From positions 1 through 42,394 of the forward strand of contig JALTJN010000417.1 of assembly GCA_027076405.1 (NCBI GenBank): a DNA stretch of 42,394 nt, given 5' to 3'. The first letter of the stretch is position 1, and each line of letters opens with the position of its first letter. Position numbers and translations under genes: made by a program. The notes beneath the pieces are model-generated. The model was not told the origin of the DNA. It was given only the letters and a program-made list of their open reading frames with translations, and ran no database searches. This document shows, in pieces, positions 27,615 to 35,279 of this stretch. This DNA comes from Chromatiales bacterium (GTDB taxonomy: Bacteria; Pseudomonadota; Gammaproteobacteria; UBA6429).

Positions 27615-27638
27615 GTTGGTATTTTTGTTGGTATTAAA
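27615..27638 (+). repeat. Right-end arm-type integrase sites
   Basis: Tandem GTTGGTATTTTT (27615–27626) and GTTGGTATTAAA (27627–27638), the same 12-bp spacing and first eight bases as the pair at 9870–9893 near the integrase. They lie 56 bases before the candidate attR. They mark the island's right end. Confidence 0.6.
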
Positions 27639-27693
27639 CCAGCCAAACAATAAGTAAGTATAACATTATCAATGTGTTACATTAAAAATATGT

Positions 27694-27710
27694 GTCCGGC
27701 CATCGCACCA
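27694..27710 (+). other. Candidate attR: decayed copy of the tRNA-Leu 3' end
   Basis: GTCCGGCCATCGCACCA resembles the tRNA 3' end GTCTGGCCATCGGCACCA (9739–9756), with one substitution and one missing base. It is directly followed by a strong terminator, as expected for the original sequence downstream of the tRNA. Imperfect identity lowers confidence. Confidence 0.5.
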
Positions 27711-27715
27711 AATAT

Positions 27716-27751
27716 AAAAAGCGCTGCTCAAGTAAGAGTGGCGCTTTTTTT
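27716..27751 (+). terminator. Rho-independent terminator, probably the original one of secG–tRNA-Leu
   Basis: AAAAAGCGC TGCTC / GAGTG GCGCTTTTT forms a 14-bp stem with two G·U pairs and a six-base loop AAGTAA, then further T. Its location right after attR suggests the island separated it from the tRNA. Confidence 0.8.
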
Positions 27752-27781
27752 ATGTGTATTTAATATCACTACCCGTCATTA

Positions 27782-27882
27782 CGGCAGTCTTTTAGCGGCA
27801 ACCTAATAGTTATTGCGCTAGATGGCCCAGGCCAGCTTCTCGACTGTCCCAGTCTCACCTTCTTCCAGCTAAAAGACTGCCG
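27782..27882. repeat. Long perfect inverted repeat with 71-base loop
   Basis: CGGCAGTCTTTTAGC (27782–27796) and GCTAAAAGACTGCCG (27868–27882) are perfect 15-bp inverses. The 71-base interior contains its own self-complementary GGCCCAGGCC and is GC-rich relative to its surroundings. No gene overlaps. It may be a structured RNA, a dispersed repeat, or a protein-bound palindrome; I cannot name a family. Confidence 0.6.
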
Positions 27883-28120
27883 GAAGGGAATAGTTATTAA
27901 TAAAGTATCCCATATCATTGCCGTATGCCCTTGATGGGGATCTCAGCATTATGCCGTAACAAAGATGATGATGTTTTAACCATTTTAACTTGTTGATTAT
28001 ATTGGATATAAATAATAAGTATGACGCAGTTCACGGTTCAGTTAACATTTGTTTGCAATTCAATATCGAGATGAATAGTATCTACCTATCCACTATTTCT
28101 GTTGAAGAAAAAGTGAATTG

Positions 28121-28462
28121 CAAGGATGTTTTAACGTGTTAGACAACACGAACAGGGATTGCGCTACACGGATTGTTAGTTAAGGACTGTACATAGGGAT
28201 CGTACAATAGGGATGCGAGAGAGGAATACTCGTAAAAGCTCCGAAACGGCACGCTGATCATTTACCCCGATAGTCAGCACGCAAAGTTTCTGGCTTAACT
28301 TATGAAGAGTTAAGTGGCAGAACTTCCGAAGAGCATACTAATTTCAATATGTGAGTATTGTTATTAAATGGAATGCTTTCGGACAGGGATGTTACCTTTA
28401 ATTTTTAAGCCAAATATAAACTACTCAATAAAATTAATATCATGCTTTATGCATGAGTTTTT
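28121..28462 (+). ncRNA. GGA-rich, hairpin-rich candidate small RNA (CsrB/RsmZ-like)
   Basis: The 27883–28536 stretch has no gene. Within it, seven GGA motifs occur in 28124–28225, several as A(N)GGA: AAGGA, CAGGGA, TAGGGA twice, GAGGA. Two are in hairpin loops: TGTAC-[ATAGGGATC]-GTACA (28188–28206) and CGAG-[AGAGGAATA]-CTCG (28216–28232). CAGGGATGT at 28384–28392 matches the CsrA consensus closely. A further nested three-helix fold (28238–28334) and a weak terminator hairpin (28440–28456, TCATGC/GCATGA then TTTTT) follow. I saw no GacA-type TGTAAG box upstream. Role inferred only. Confidence 0.35.
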
Positions 28463-28536
28463 GCCTTAATTTTTTTTAATGAATAATATAGCGTACATTG
28501 AAATATGCTTTATACGTAATTAACTATTAATTATCG

Positions 28537-29043
28537 TTAATCACTATCAAGTAAAGTAATGCTCTTTAAGTAAGGAGTTTTATTTTTAATAACAAAGCAT
28601 GTTTGTTTTAAATAAAGGGTGTTGTGAGACATTCCTCCGTCGATAGGGTATTGGCAACAGCCATCCAGACAAACTCCCATTGTACGTGCATCAAGGTTTT
28701 CACTAAACCGAAAATTTCTTCTTACATCAACAACCCATTTGTTAAATTGATTCAGCCCTTTTATTTTTATAATCTTATCTTTTGTTTCTTTAATAGCGTG
28801 TTTTGTTTTAATGCTGATTACAATGTTTTTATGAATCAAATCTCTTGGTCGGGCAGGTATATAATCTGGGTGCAATCCATAAAGTTTTTCATCCGGGTTA
28901 CCAATTACATATGTGCTGGCAAGAAGCCTACCTGCACGTTCAAGTTTTAATTGTAGCGAGTCATCTAAAGCATATACTGTACTAAAGACAGCTACGCACG
29001 ATAAAACAAGAAACAAAATTTGATAACGAAGATTAATCGACAT
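28537..29043 (-). CDS. Secreted protein beside the amidase, candidate immunity protein
   Basis: 168 residues with a clear signal peptide (MSINLRYQILFLVLSCVAVF, cleavage near VYA), so periplasmic. The mature part has a cysteine cluster (MGVCLDGCCQYP) and CFVIKN near the end, suggesting disulfides. No family recognised. It follows the amidase gene by one base on the same strand; a periplasmic protein paired with a peptidoglycan amidase lacking a signal peptide is the usual effector–immunity layout. The immunity role is inferred. Confidence 0.6.
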   Translation of the reverse strand: MSINLRYQILFLVLSCVAVFSTVYALDDSLQLKLERAGRLLASTYVIGNPDEKLYGLHPDYIPARPRDLIHKNIVISIKTKHAIKETKDKIIKIKGLNQFNKWVVDVRRNFRFSENLDARTMGVCLDGCCQYPIDGGMSHNTLYLKQTCFVIKNKTPYLKSITLLDSD

Positions 29044-29044
29044 A

Positions 29045-29923
29045 TTATTTACACCCTTTAGCTATAAATTCTGCATCTGTTACTTTTGCAAATGTTGTGC
29101 TAGTAAGTTCTGGCGGCCAGCTCCATTTATGTTCACACCATGGTGATTGGTTAAATCGGGCTTGAGTTTGTTTGTAAATAGTATCAGTCGGAACACTTTT
29201 GTTTTTTAAAATTGTATAGAAATAATTAAATTTAAAGCCTGCGGGATCACTGTGGCCGCCTTTAATTCCTCTATCTATTTCTCTATGGGCAGCAATTGAT
29301 AACCATTTTCCAAATAACTCTTTAGTCTCAATATAGATATCAGCAAGAGCTTGATATTGTTTTTCTGTAGGCTCTTCGCCTATTCCATATACTAGCTCAA
29401 TGTTAACTAGCTTTCCTCGGAGTTCAGGCTTATTTTCTGTTCGTTCTGTTCGAGTGGCCCATCCCTTCGGGCTGTTATAAGGCCATATTTTAAATATTTT
29501 ACCATCTTTGTTTATATATGCATGTCCAGCACCAATCACTTTGTTTTGTATTTTATTTTCAAGAGCGTCATCTTTTAAATTCCCATCTGTACTATGAATA
29601 ACAAAATAAAAATCATTTATTGTAGTTGATTTTGATATTTTTGTAGCTTTTGTAATAAAAGTACCATGATCTGCTTTTAAGGCAAGGCGAGGGATATAAT
29701 AGCCAGGATCAGCGTGTAATTTTAGAATTTGTCCAACCTTTAATTTAAAATTAATGTATGAATGCTTTAAGTCAGATTCTAATGAGTTAGCAGCTTCTTT
29801 CATTATAAGATAATCTTTGGCAAGGCTTTGAATGTAGCTGCGATGAGATTGGTTAAAGATATAGCGAGCAATGGCTAAATAACCATCACCTGTTTTAACG
29901 GTATAAGTTATGGTATTTTTCAT
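29045..29923 (-). CDS. LysM-like plus N-acetylmuramoyl-L-alanine amidase effector
   Basis: 292 residues. Residues about 6–72 are LysM-like (TYTVKTGDGYLAIARYIF, then LKVGQILKLH). Residues about 104–235 are an amidase_2 domain: FVIHSTDG with H110, HAYINKDGKIFKIWP, NIELVYG, AAHREIDRG with H213, and GGHSDPAGF with D226, giving the three zinc ligands. No signal peptide, so export would need a contact-dependent machine such as type VI secretion, or lysis. It heads the pair with the periplasmic candidate immunity gene. It cleaves the amide between muramic acid and the stem peptide. Confidence 0.8.
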   Translation of the reverse strand: MKNTITYTVKTGDGYLAIARYIFNQSHRSYIQSLAKDYLIMKEAANSLESDLKHSYINFKLKVGQILKLHADPGYYIPRLALKADHGTFITKATKISKSTTINDFYFVIHSTDGNLKDDALENKIQNKVIGAGHAYINKDGKIFKIWPYNSPKGWATRTERTENKPELRGKLVNIELVYGIGEEPTEKQYQALADIYIETKELFGKWLSIAAHREIDRGIKGGHSDPAGFKFNYFYTILKNKSVPTDTIYKQTQARFNQSPWCEHKWSWPPELTSTTFAKVTDAEFIAKGCK

Positions 29924-30047
29924 AAAAGTTTGTCCATAGCGTTAAATTGAAATGTCCATTTACAATTTAATCATACCAATAAACTTTATTAAAAACGACA
30001 TCAAAATTAGAGAGTCTACATTTCAAGAATGCTGGAAAATAATAATA

Positions 30048-30388
30048 TATGACCCAGTTTACATTTTTCCTCCAAATGCTTGCTCCCACCTCCTCAAGCC
30101 ATTAAAATACCTCCAAACAAAGTCTGGAAATAGTGGGCTTTTTAGGAAATCGAAGTGAATCCGCATGAAAATAATGTGTGATTCATTTCAAAGTAAATAT
30201 CGCCGCACCGCACAGGTAAGGGATATCAAGGACAAGGCTTAACGAGTCATAACAAGGATGTGGTATATCAAACCTCAAACTCATAAAACGCTAAGACAAT
30301 CACACTATCATTGTGTGAGATGTGTTGTTATGTCTACTCAACTTTTCGATACCCCAATTCAATATAATCAAGAACAGGATGGTTCTCT
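30048..30388 (+). promoter_or_regulatory. Conserved module leader, copy 1
   Basis: First of four ~341-bp leaders that begin at TGACCCAGTT(C/T)ACAT and end at a lipoprotein ATG. It contains a promoter-like TTGCTC (30080–30085), 17 bases, TAAAAT (30103–30108), giving a predicted 5' UTR near 270 bases; AAGGA and ACAAGGATGT motifs; a TCACAC/GTGTGA hairpin; and AGAAC-[AGGATG]-GTTCT (30371–30386), which presents the ribosome-binding AGGA in a loop nine bases before the start. Copy 1 alone also has TATAAT (30363–30368). The 29924–30047 part of this 465-base gap shows nothing notable. Confidence 0.65.
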
Positions 30389-31276
30389 ATGAAACTTATC
30401 GCAGGTACACGTTCACTTTTTACTGTATTAATTTCAATGGCGTTAGTTTTTGGTTTACAGGCATGTAGTGGCGGGGGCGGTTCTTCGACACCGGCTACAC
30501 CGGCAGTGAATACCAGTTTAGCGAGTGCGGCGCGAGGATATTATGATGGTTCAGCTTCTATAGATGGAGGAACAAATAATAATGTCACAACCGCTACTAC
30601 AGGTACAAAAGTACAGGCTATTTTTGATGAAAAAGGTTTTGTCATTGCTTATAAAGGACTTGATGACAGCAATGCCGCAATAGTTTTGATGTACAAAGGA
30701 ACCTTTACCGAAGTATCTGCAACAGCATTTAAAGCTAATGTTCGTGTTTATGTGAATGGTGTGTATCAAATGACATCTTCTATATCGAATGGTGCTATCG
30801 ATCCTGGTGTCACATTAACGGGTGCGATTGTTGGAACAGGGGACTATGCAAACAGCACGGGTGATATTTCGTTTTCATACACAACGGATAATGCTAAAAC
30901 ACCCCCTGTTTATGCCTTTGGAACAGCTAATCGATGGCGTGACGCTGGTCCAACAGGCGATCTGTTTTTTAATACCGCGACAAATTTTGATGCGATTTTT
31001 GCAGCAAATAGTGTTCCAGCACGACTAGGATCTTGTGATGCCATAGGCACTGATACAACCAATGTTATTAATGAGCAGACAGGGCGTATAAGAGCCTTTA
31101 CCACTCCAGCTCTAACGGGGTGTTTAAATGGCATTGATGATGGACAAATATTAAACGGCTATCTCACAAATTATAAAGGCGGTGGTACAGATAATGACCG
31201 CATGCTTATTGTGGTGTCGAATGATGATTACGCTTATGTAGAAATGTTCAGCTGTTTAAGTGGTACTTGTTTCTAA
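30389..31276 (+). CDS. Putative lipoprotein of the repeated module, copy 1
   Basis: 295 residues with a lipoprotein signal: FGLQACSGGGGSSTPATPAV, lipid-accepting C26. The mature protein is threonine/alanine/asparagine-rich beta-type sequence (YKGTFTEVSATAFKANVRVY, then a SxSGTGDY-like motif). The pattern YKGTFT...FxAxVRxYxNGxx matches the lipoproteins at 33568 and 37400, so this is a divergent member of that family. Function unknown; probably surface-anchored. It is followed after 38 bases by the truncated haemagglutinin-type gene, as in the other copies. Confidence 0.75.
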   Translation: MKLIAGTRSLFTVLISMALVFGLQACSGGGGSSTPATPAVNTSLASAARGYYDGSASIDGGTNNNVTTATTGTKVQAIFDEKGFVIAYKGLDDSNAAIVLMYKGTFTEVSATAFKANVRVYVNGVYQMTSSISNGAIDPGVTLTGAIVGTGDYANSTGDISFSYTTDNAKTPPVYAFGTANRWRDAGPTGDLFFNTATNFDAIFAANSVPARLGSCDAIGTDTTNVINEQTGRIRAFTTPALTGCLNGIDDGQILNGYLTNYKGGGTDNDRMLIVVSNDDYAYVEMFSCLSGTCF

Positions 31277-31314
31277 ATATAGTTTAGTTTTAATTAAAAA
31301 GTTAGGGAAATAAA

Positions 31315-31821
31315 ATGCAGGGATCGCAAAAAGACCATTCTCATGCAAGTATAAAAAAAGAATCAGTTTGGTTTAAAACCAAACTGGTTTCGCAGTTTTT
31401 AACGTTTAGCCTTCTCTTAACTCAGCCATTTTATATTCCTTATCTTCATGCTGCCCCAGTAGGTGGTACTGTTGCTGGTGGGTCGGGTTCTATTAATCAG
31501 TCTGACCTGACAACAACAATCAATCAAACTTCACAAAACCTTGCTGTTAACTGGCAAAGTTTTGATGTTAACAGCAATGAAAAAGTGAATTTTGTACAAC
31601 CTAACTCCTCTGCTATTGCTTCAAATCGTATTATTGGTAATAACGGTTCTGTTATTCAGGGTCAGATTGATGCTAATGGCCAAGTATTTCTTATTAACCC
31701 AAATGGAATTTTATTTACGAATACAGCCACAGTAAATGTGGGTGGGTTAGTGACTTCAAGTTTAGATATGGCACCGTCTGATTTTATGAATGGGAATTAT
31801 ATTTTTAATTATTTATCTTAA
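31315..31821 (+). CDS. Truncated TPS (filamentous haemagglutinin N-terminal) protein, copy 1
   Basis: 168 residues. An extended signal peptide (start MQGSQKDHSHASIKKESVWF, cleavage near LHAAPVGG) precedes a two-partner-secretion domain: NLAVNWQSFDVNSNEKVNFV, IIGNNGSVIQGQIDANGQVF and the NPNGI motif. Full-length exoproteins of this family run to thousands of residues; here the frame ends at NYIFNYLS just after the TPS domain's first half. Copies at 34438 and 38274 are nearly identical at the N-terminus but end at different points. It could be secreted by a TpsB partner, or be a recombination donor. Confidence 0.8.
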   Translation: MQGSQKDHSHASIKKESVWFKTKLVSQFLTFSLLLTQPFYIPYLHAAPVGGTVAGGSGSINQSDLTTTINQTSQNLAVNWQSFDVNSNEKVNFVQPNSSAIASNRIIGNNGSVIQGQIDANGQVFLINPNGILFTNTATVNVGGLVTSSLDMAPSDFMNGNYIFNYLS

Positions 31822-31831
31822 TGATGAAGTT

Positions 31832-32035
31832 ATGTTGACTGCACGTGATAAAGAAAATGCTCGTATAATGATTAAGCAAAATCAGCGTGAAATTTATATT
31901 TTGTCACTAGAAGAAATGGATTGTGTTATTCAAAAGGGTGTTAAAGGTAAAATAGTTAAGGAAGACTGGAATCAGTTTAAAGGAAGGATAGAGTTTTCAG
32001 CATCATACTTTGCAACGGGTAAAGACATCGTATAA
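31832..32035 (+). CDS. Short ORF downstream of TPS copy 1, probable fragment
   Basis: 67 residues from the ATG at 31832 (the frame is open further upstream, overlapping the TPS end). The product MLTARDKENARIMIKQNQRE... is charged with no signal peptide. I do not recognise it. It begins just where the TPS homology stops, so it is likely the tail of a gene whose 5' part was replaced. It could be an immunity or effector remnant. Confidence 0.4.
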   Translation: MLTARDKENARIMIKQNQREIYILSLEEMDCVIQKGVKGKIVKEDWNQFKGRIEFSASYFATGKDIV

Positions 32036-32115
32036 TTAGGAAAACTAATGGGTGATTTGGTTATGCCGGTACGAAAACATATCTTAAATACTACAATGGG
32101 AAACCTCACTTTATT

Positions 32116-32712
32116 TTGAAAGGATATCCAGGATTGCGAAATATTCTTACTGGCAAAAAATACGGTGTGCAAAATGCAAAAGTGATTAAAATGGGGTTGG
32201 ATAAATATGGTGCAGTACAAGCCGCTAAAGGAGGAGGGTTGCTTACGATAGTCCTTGTTACAGAATTTCGAGTTATAGACTATTTTTTAACGGATTCAGC
32301 CACACTAAACCAATTAATTGGTACGTTAGCAACCGATGTTATTAAAGTTGGGCTAGCAACAGGCGCATCAATTGCAGCTGCTACATTTGTTGCTTCAACA
32401 GGATTTGTTATTGCTTTTGGGCCACTCATTGCTGCGATTGCTTTCGGAGTTGGTGTGGCAATGTTGTTAGAATATGCAGATAAAAAATTTAAAATAACTG
32501 AAAAAATACTTTTAGCGTTAGATGAAATATCTGAAAAAGGAATCAATGGTATTATTGAAGAAAAAAAGCAGGTAGTTATTAATAAAGGAAATGAAATTGC
32601 TAGTAATGTAATTGAATCAGTTGTTGATTATACTGTTAAAAAAATAGAAAAAAATATCACTAATATTATCGATGGTTTGCTTAGAAACTTTTCTAGGCCA
32701 AAATTTTTATGA
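32116..32712 (+). CDS. C-terminal domain of a membrane-acting effector-like protein
   Basis: 198 residues from a TTG start (32116), though the frame is open back to a TGA at 32053–32055, encoding YAGTKTYLKYYNGKPHFI in the same protein style, so the N-terminus is probably missing. The centre has two long hydrophobic segments (about residues 62–82 and 86–117, rich in GAAIV), then an amphipathic C-terminal tail. The pattern KGYPGLRNILTGKKYGVQNA / VKVGLATGASI is reminiscent of C-terminal domains of large LysM-type toxins. Overlaps the next gene by four bases, so they are coupled as effector and immunity. Confidence 0.5.
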   Translation: MKGYPGLRNILTGKKYGVQNAKVIKMGLDKYGAVQAAKGGGLLTIVLVTEFRVIDYFLTDSATLNQLIGTLATDVIKVGLATGASIAAATFVASTGFVIAFGPLIAAIAFGVGVAMLLEYADKKFKITEKILLALDEISEKGINGIIEEKKQVVINKGNEIASNVIESVVDYTVKKIEKNITNIIDGLLRNFSRPKFL

Positions 32713-33020
32713 AAATTACTGAACCACCAAAAGCTTCAGCTCTATATCTATTCTCCGGAATATTAATATTTTTTCTTTCCGGAATATATGCATTGTATTT
32801 TGCAACCATTGTTTTAATCCAATTAATATCTGAATTAACGAGTGATAGAAACATCCTGACTTTTGATAAAGGTGCGTTTTATTTGTTTGGGGTTGGTCTT
32901 GTGCTGTTAGTATTTGTATTGGCCATTGTTTATTCAAAGGTTGTTAATAGTAAATTATCAGATAATATTCATAAATTAATTTATTTTTCACTCATAAGCT
33001 CGGTTGTATTGATCTTTTAA
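32709..33020 (+). CDS. Small membrane protein, candidate immunity protein
   Basis: 103 residues with three likely membrane helices (about 12–38, 55–77 and 85–103). The ATG overlaps the upstream stop (ATGA). A small inner-membrane protein coupled to a hydrophobic toxin-like gene is the usual layout for immunity to a pore-forming or membrane-acting toxin. No family recognised. Confidence 0.55.
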   Translation: MKITEPPKASALYLFSGILIFFLSGIYALYFATIVLIQLISELTSDRNILTFDKGAFYLFGVGLVLLVFVLAIVYSKVVNSKLSDNIHKLIYFSLISSVVLIF

Positions 33021-33226
33021 TTACCTCAGGCAATGCATTTTTATATTAATTCATATACAGAAAAAAATAACTACAAACTATGTCGAGATCAATCGCACCG
33101 TTGGTTGCATGCTGTGACTATTGTTTATGCTAAAAAGGGGCATTGTTTGGATAAATGAGTCTGCGATTTACACCAAAAAAGCTCAAAAACTCACAGCTTT
33201 GCCACAATAATATCTCTCTATAAAAG

Positions 33227-33567
33227 TATGACTTAGTTCACATTTTTTCGCCAAATGCTTGCTCTTGACCCCTCAAGCCATTAAAATACCTCCGAACAAA
33301 GTCTGGAAATAGTAGGCTTTTTAGGAGCTCGAAGTTAATCAGTATTTAAATAATGTGTGATTAATTTCAAATTAAATATCACCTAACCGCACTGGTAGGG
33401 GATATCAAGGACAAGGCCTAACGGCTCAAAACAAGGATGTGGTATATCAAACCTCAAACTCATAAAACGCAAAACCAATCACACTACAAACGTGTGAAAT
33501 GTGTTGTTATGCCTGTTGAACTTACAAAAACACTCATTCAAAACAAACAAGAACAGGATGGTTCTCT
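33227..33567 (+). promoter_or_regulatory. Conserved module leader, copy 2
   Basis: Same length and layout as copy 1: TGACTTAGTTCACAT at the left boundary, TTGCTC-17-TAAAAT, CAAGGACAAGG, ACAAGGATGTGG, TCACAC/GTGTGA hairpin and AGAAC-[AGGATG]-GTTCT (33551–33566) before the ATG. It is almost identical to copy 3. The preceding 33021–33226 has no recognisable gene. Confidence 0.65.
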
Positions 33568-34407
33568 ATGAAACTTTTCGCTGGCACACGTTCGCTTTTT
33601 ACTGCTTTAATTTTAGTGAGTTTGGTTTTTGGCTTGCAGGCGTGTAGTGGGGGAGGGGGTTCGTCAACACCTGCAACGCCAGCAAACGCGAATCCTATTG
33701 GTTACTATGCAGGCACATTAACTGTGGCCTCACCCGCACAAGCGAACTTAACAGCAAAAGCAATTGTTGACAGTGATAAATTTCTAATAGTTCATATTGA
33801 TAATTCAGCAACACAAAATACATTGCTTTATAAAGGCACCTTCACCGCAATTACAGCAACGACATTTACCGCAGATGTTCGCATATATCGCAACGGCGCT
33901 TTTCTAAGAACTGCCACTATTTCAAATGGGACTATTACTGAAAAATCGTCAATGAGTGGCACATTAAGTGGCACGGGTGATTATACGGCTACGAGCTTTA
34001 GTTTGGCGTATGATACTGTTGTAAATGCACGAACACCATTGGTGTCAGTTTCTGCCGATTTATGGGTTGAGCCTTTTGATCTTACTGCGGGAAATAGATC
34101 TGGCATATTATTTAGTAGTTCTACTCAGTTATCATCTGCTTTATTTGGTAATGCAGCAATTGTTCTTGACAATTTAAAAGGTTGCAATGTAAGTAATGTT
34201 AATTTAACTGATATTTCTGGCGAACAAACTGGTAGATTAAAAAAATATAGTATGAATTATTTAGGCTCATCATGTACAAACACACCGCCAGATTTTTCAA
34301 TGACATCGTATATGACAACCTTTGACAGTGGTTCTAATGATAATCGCTATCTTTGGATTTCCTATAATGATAATAACTTTTTTGCCGGTGAGCTAGTTAA
34401 ACAATAA
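33568..34407 (+). CDS. Putative lipoprotein of the repeated module, copy 2
   Basis: 279 residues, signal FGLQACSGGGGSSTPATPAN with lipid-accepting C26. The first ~160 residues are almost identical to the lipoprotein at 37400 (e.g. YYAGTLTVASPAQANLTAKA, SNGTITEKSSMSGTLSGTGD); after NARTPLVS they diverge, then rejoin near the C-terminus (YNDNNFFAGELVKQ). Function unknown. Such a mosaic suggests gene conversion between copies or selection for surface variation. Confidence 0.78.
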   Translation: MKLFAGTRSLFTALILVSLVFGLQACSGGGGSSTPATPANANPIGYYAGTLTVASPAQANLTAKAIVDSDKFLIVHIDNSATQNTLLYKGTFTAITATTFTADVRIYRNGAFLRTATISNGTITEKSSMSGTLSGTGDYTATSFSLAYDTVVNARTPLVSVSADLWVEPFDLTAGNRSGILFSSSTQLSSALFGNAAIVLDNLKGCNVSNVNLTDISGEQTGRLKKYSMNYLGSSCTNTPPDFSMTSYMTTFDSGSNDNRYLWISYNDNNFFAGELVKQ

Positions 34408-34437
34408 TTTTTTTGTTAGTATTTAAAGGAAGATGTA

Positions 34438-34998
34438 ATGCAGGGAACGCAGTCAGCCCACTCTCATACGAGTTTAAAAAAAGAAACCATTTGGTTTAAA
34501 ACCAAACTAGTTTCTCAGTTCTTAACGTTTAGTTTTTTACTATCTCAACCTTTTTATCTTTCTTATCTACATGCTGCCCCTGTTGGTGGTAATGTAATTG
34601 GCGGTACGGGTTCAATCAGCCAATCTGACCTCACCACAACAATAAATCAAACCTCACAAAACCTTGCTGTTAACTGGCAAAGTTTTGATGTTAACAGCAA
34701 TGAAAAAGTGAATTTTGTACAACCTAACTCTTCTTCTATCGCCTTAAACCGTATTCTTGGTAATAACGGTTCAGTTATTCAAGGCCAAATTAATGCAAAT
34801 GGTCAGGTGTTTCTTGTTAACCCTAATGGTATTTTATTTACGAATACAGCCACAGTAAATGAGTATGCAGGCGAAATTGAACTGCATGCAATAAATAAAA
34901 CTTTATTAGCTGAGAACAGTGTTACGAGTGCTAAAGCATTGTCTTCAGGGCAAGGTGGTTTAGTTAAAGTTCTCGGTGATAAAGTGTGTATTGTTTGA
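34438..34998 (+). CDS. Truncated TPS protein fused to internal haemagglutinin sequence, copy 2
   Basis: 186 residues. The N-terminus matches the other copies through NPNGILFTNTATVN, then switches to EYAGEIELHAINKTLLAENS and ends GGLVKVLGDKVCIV, a style found in the repeat region of filamentous haemagglutinins. In copies 1 and 3 the same point continues VGG(L/I)V. This is therefore a deletion fusion of the TPS domain to a distant part of a large exoprotein. It is not expected to form a normal exoprotein. Confidence 0.75.
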   Translation: MQGTQSAHSHTSLKKETIWFKTKLVSQFLTFSFLLSQPFYLSYLHAAPVGGNVIGGTGSISQSDLTTTINQTSQNLAVNWQSFDVNSNEKVNFVQPNSSSIALNRILGNNGSVIQGQINANGQVFLVNPNGILFTNTATVNEYAGEIELHAINKTLLAENSVTSAKALSSGQGGLVKVLGDKVCIV

Positions 34999-35009
34999 TA
35001 ATGCTCTAA

Positions 35010-35267
35010 TTAATCTGAAAGCTTGAAAGTTAAAATAGTACCAAAAATTATACCAAATAAAATTGGTATGAATTTTAAGTAATTTGGTTCTAGTTTAATA
35101 AGGCATATGTTATCTAAAACCTGATATTTGGTAAGAGGCCAGCAGTCATAAATTAAATAGACAATAATACTGGATAATAGTAGAGCTAGTATAGTTGAGG
35201 CTGCTGAGGCGACTAGCCAGATTATGATTGTTTTTTCAGATATGATTTCTTTAGTAAATAGAGACAT
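35010..35267 (-). CDS. Small two-helix membrane protein, cargo of copy 2
   Basis: 85 residues with hydrophobic helices at about 14–39 and 66–80. It is the last gene of a three-gene minus-strand group (36928 to 35010), 12 bases after the LolA-like gene. A candidate immunity or accessory protein; no family recognised. Confidence 0.5.
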   Translation of the reverse strand: MSLFTKEIISEKTIIIWLVASAASTILALLLSSIIVYLIYDCWPLTKYQVLDNICLIKLEPNYLKFIPILFGIIFGTILTFKLSD

Positions 35268-35279
35268 TTTTAATTGTAT

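Noticed and set aside
28238..28334. Complete c-di-GMP-I riboswitch
   Set aside because: Only the ACGCAAAG-like junction and a CCGA end resemble it; the conserved GGGCAAACC half and tetraloop-receptor are missing.
29952..30158. Plus-strand frame of 68 codons before module copy 1
   Set aside because: It runs through the conserved leader, where the other copies do not keep the frame, so it is not coding.
30300..30330. TCACAC...GTGTGA in the leaders as a CRP site
   Set aside because: The half-sites are in the opposite order to the CRP consensus (TGTGA-N6-TCACA), and copy 4 alters them in a stem-preserving way, which fits an RNA hairpin better.
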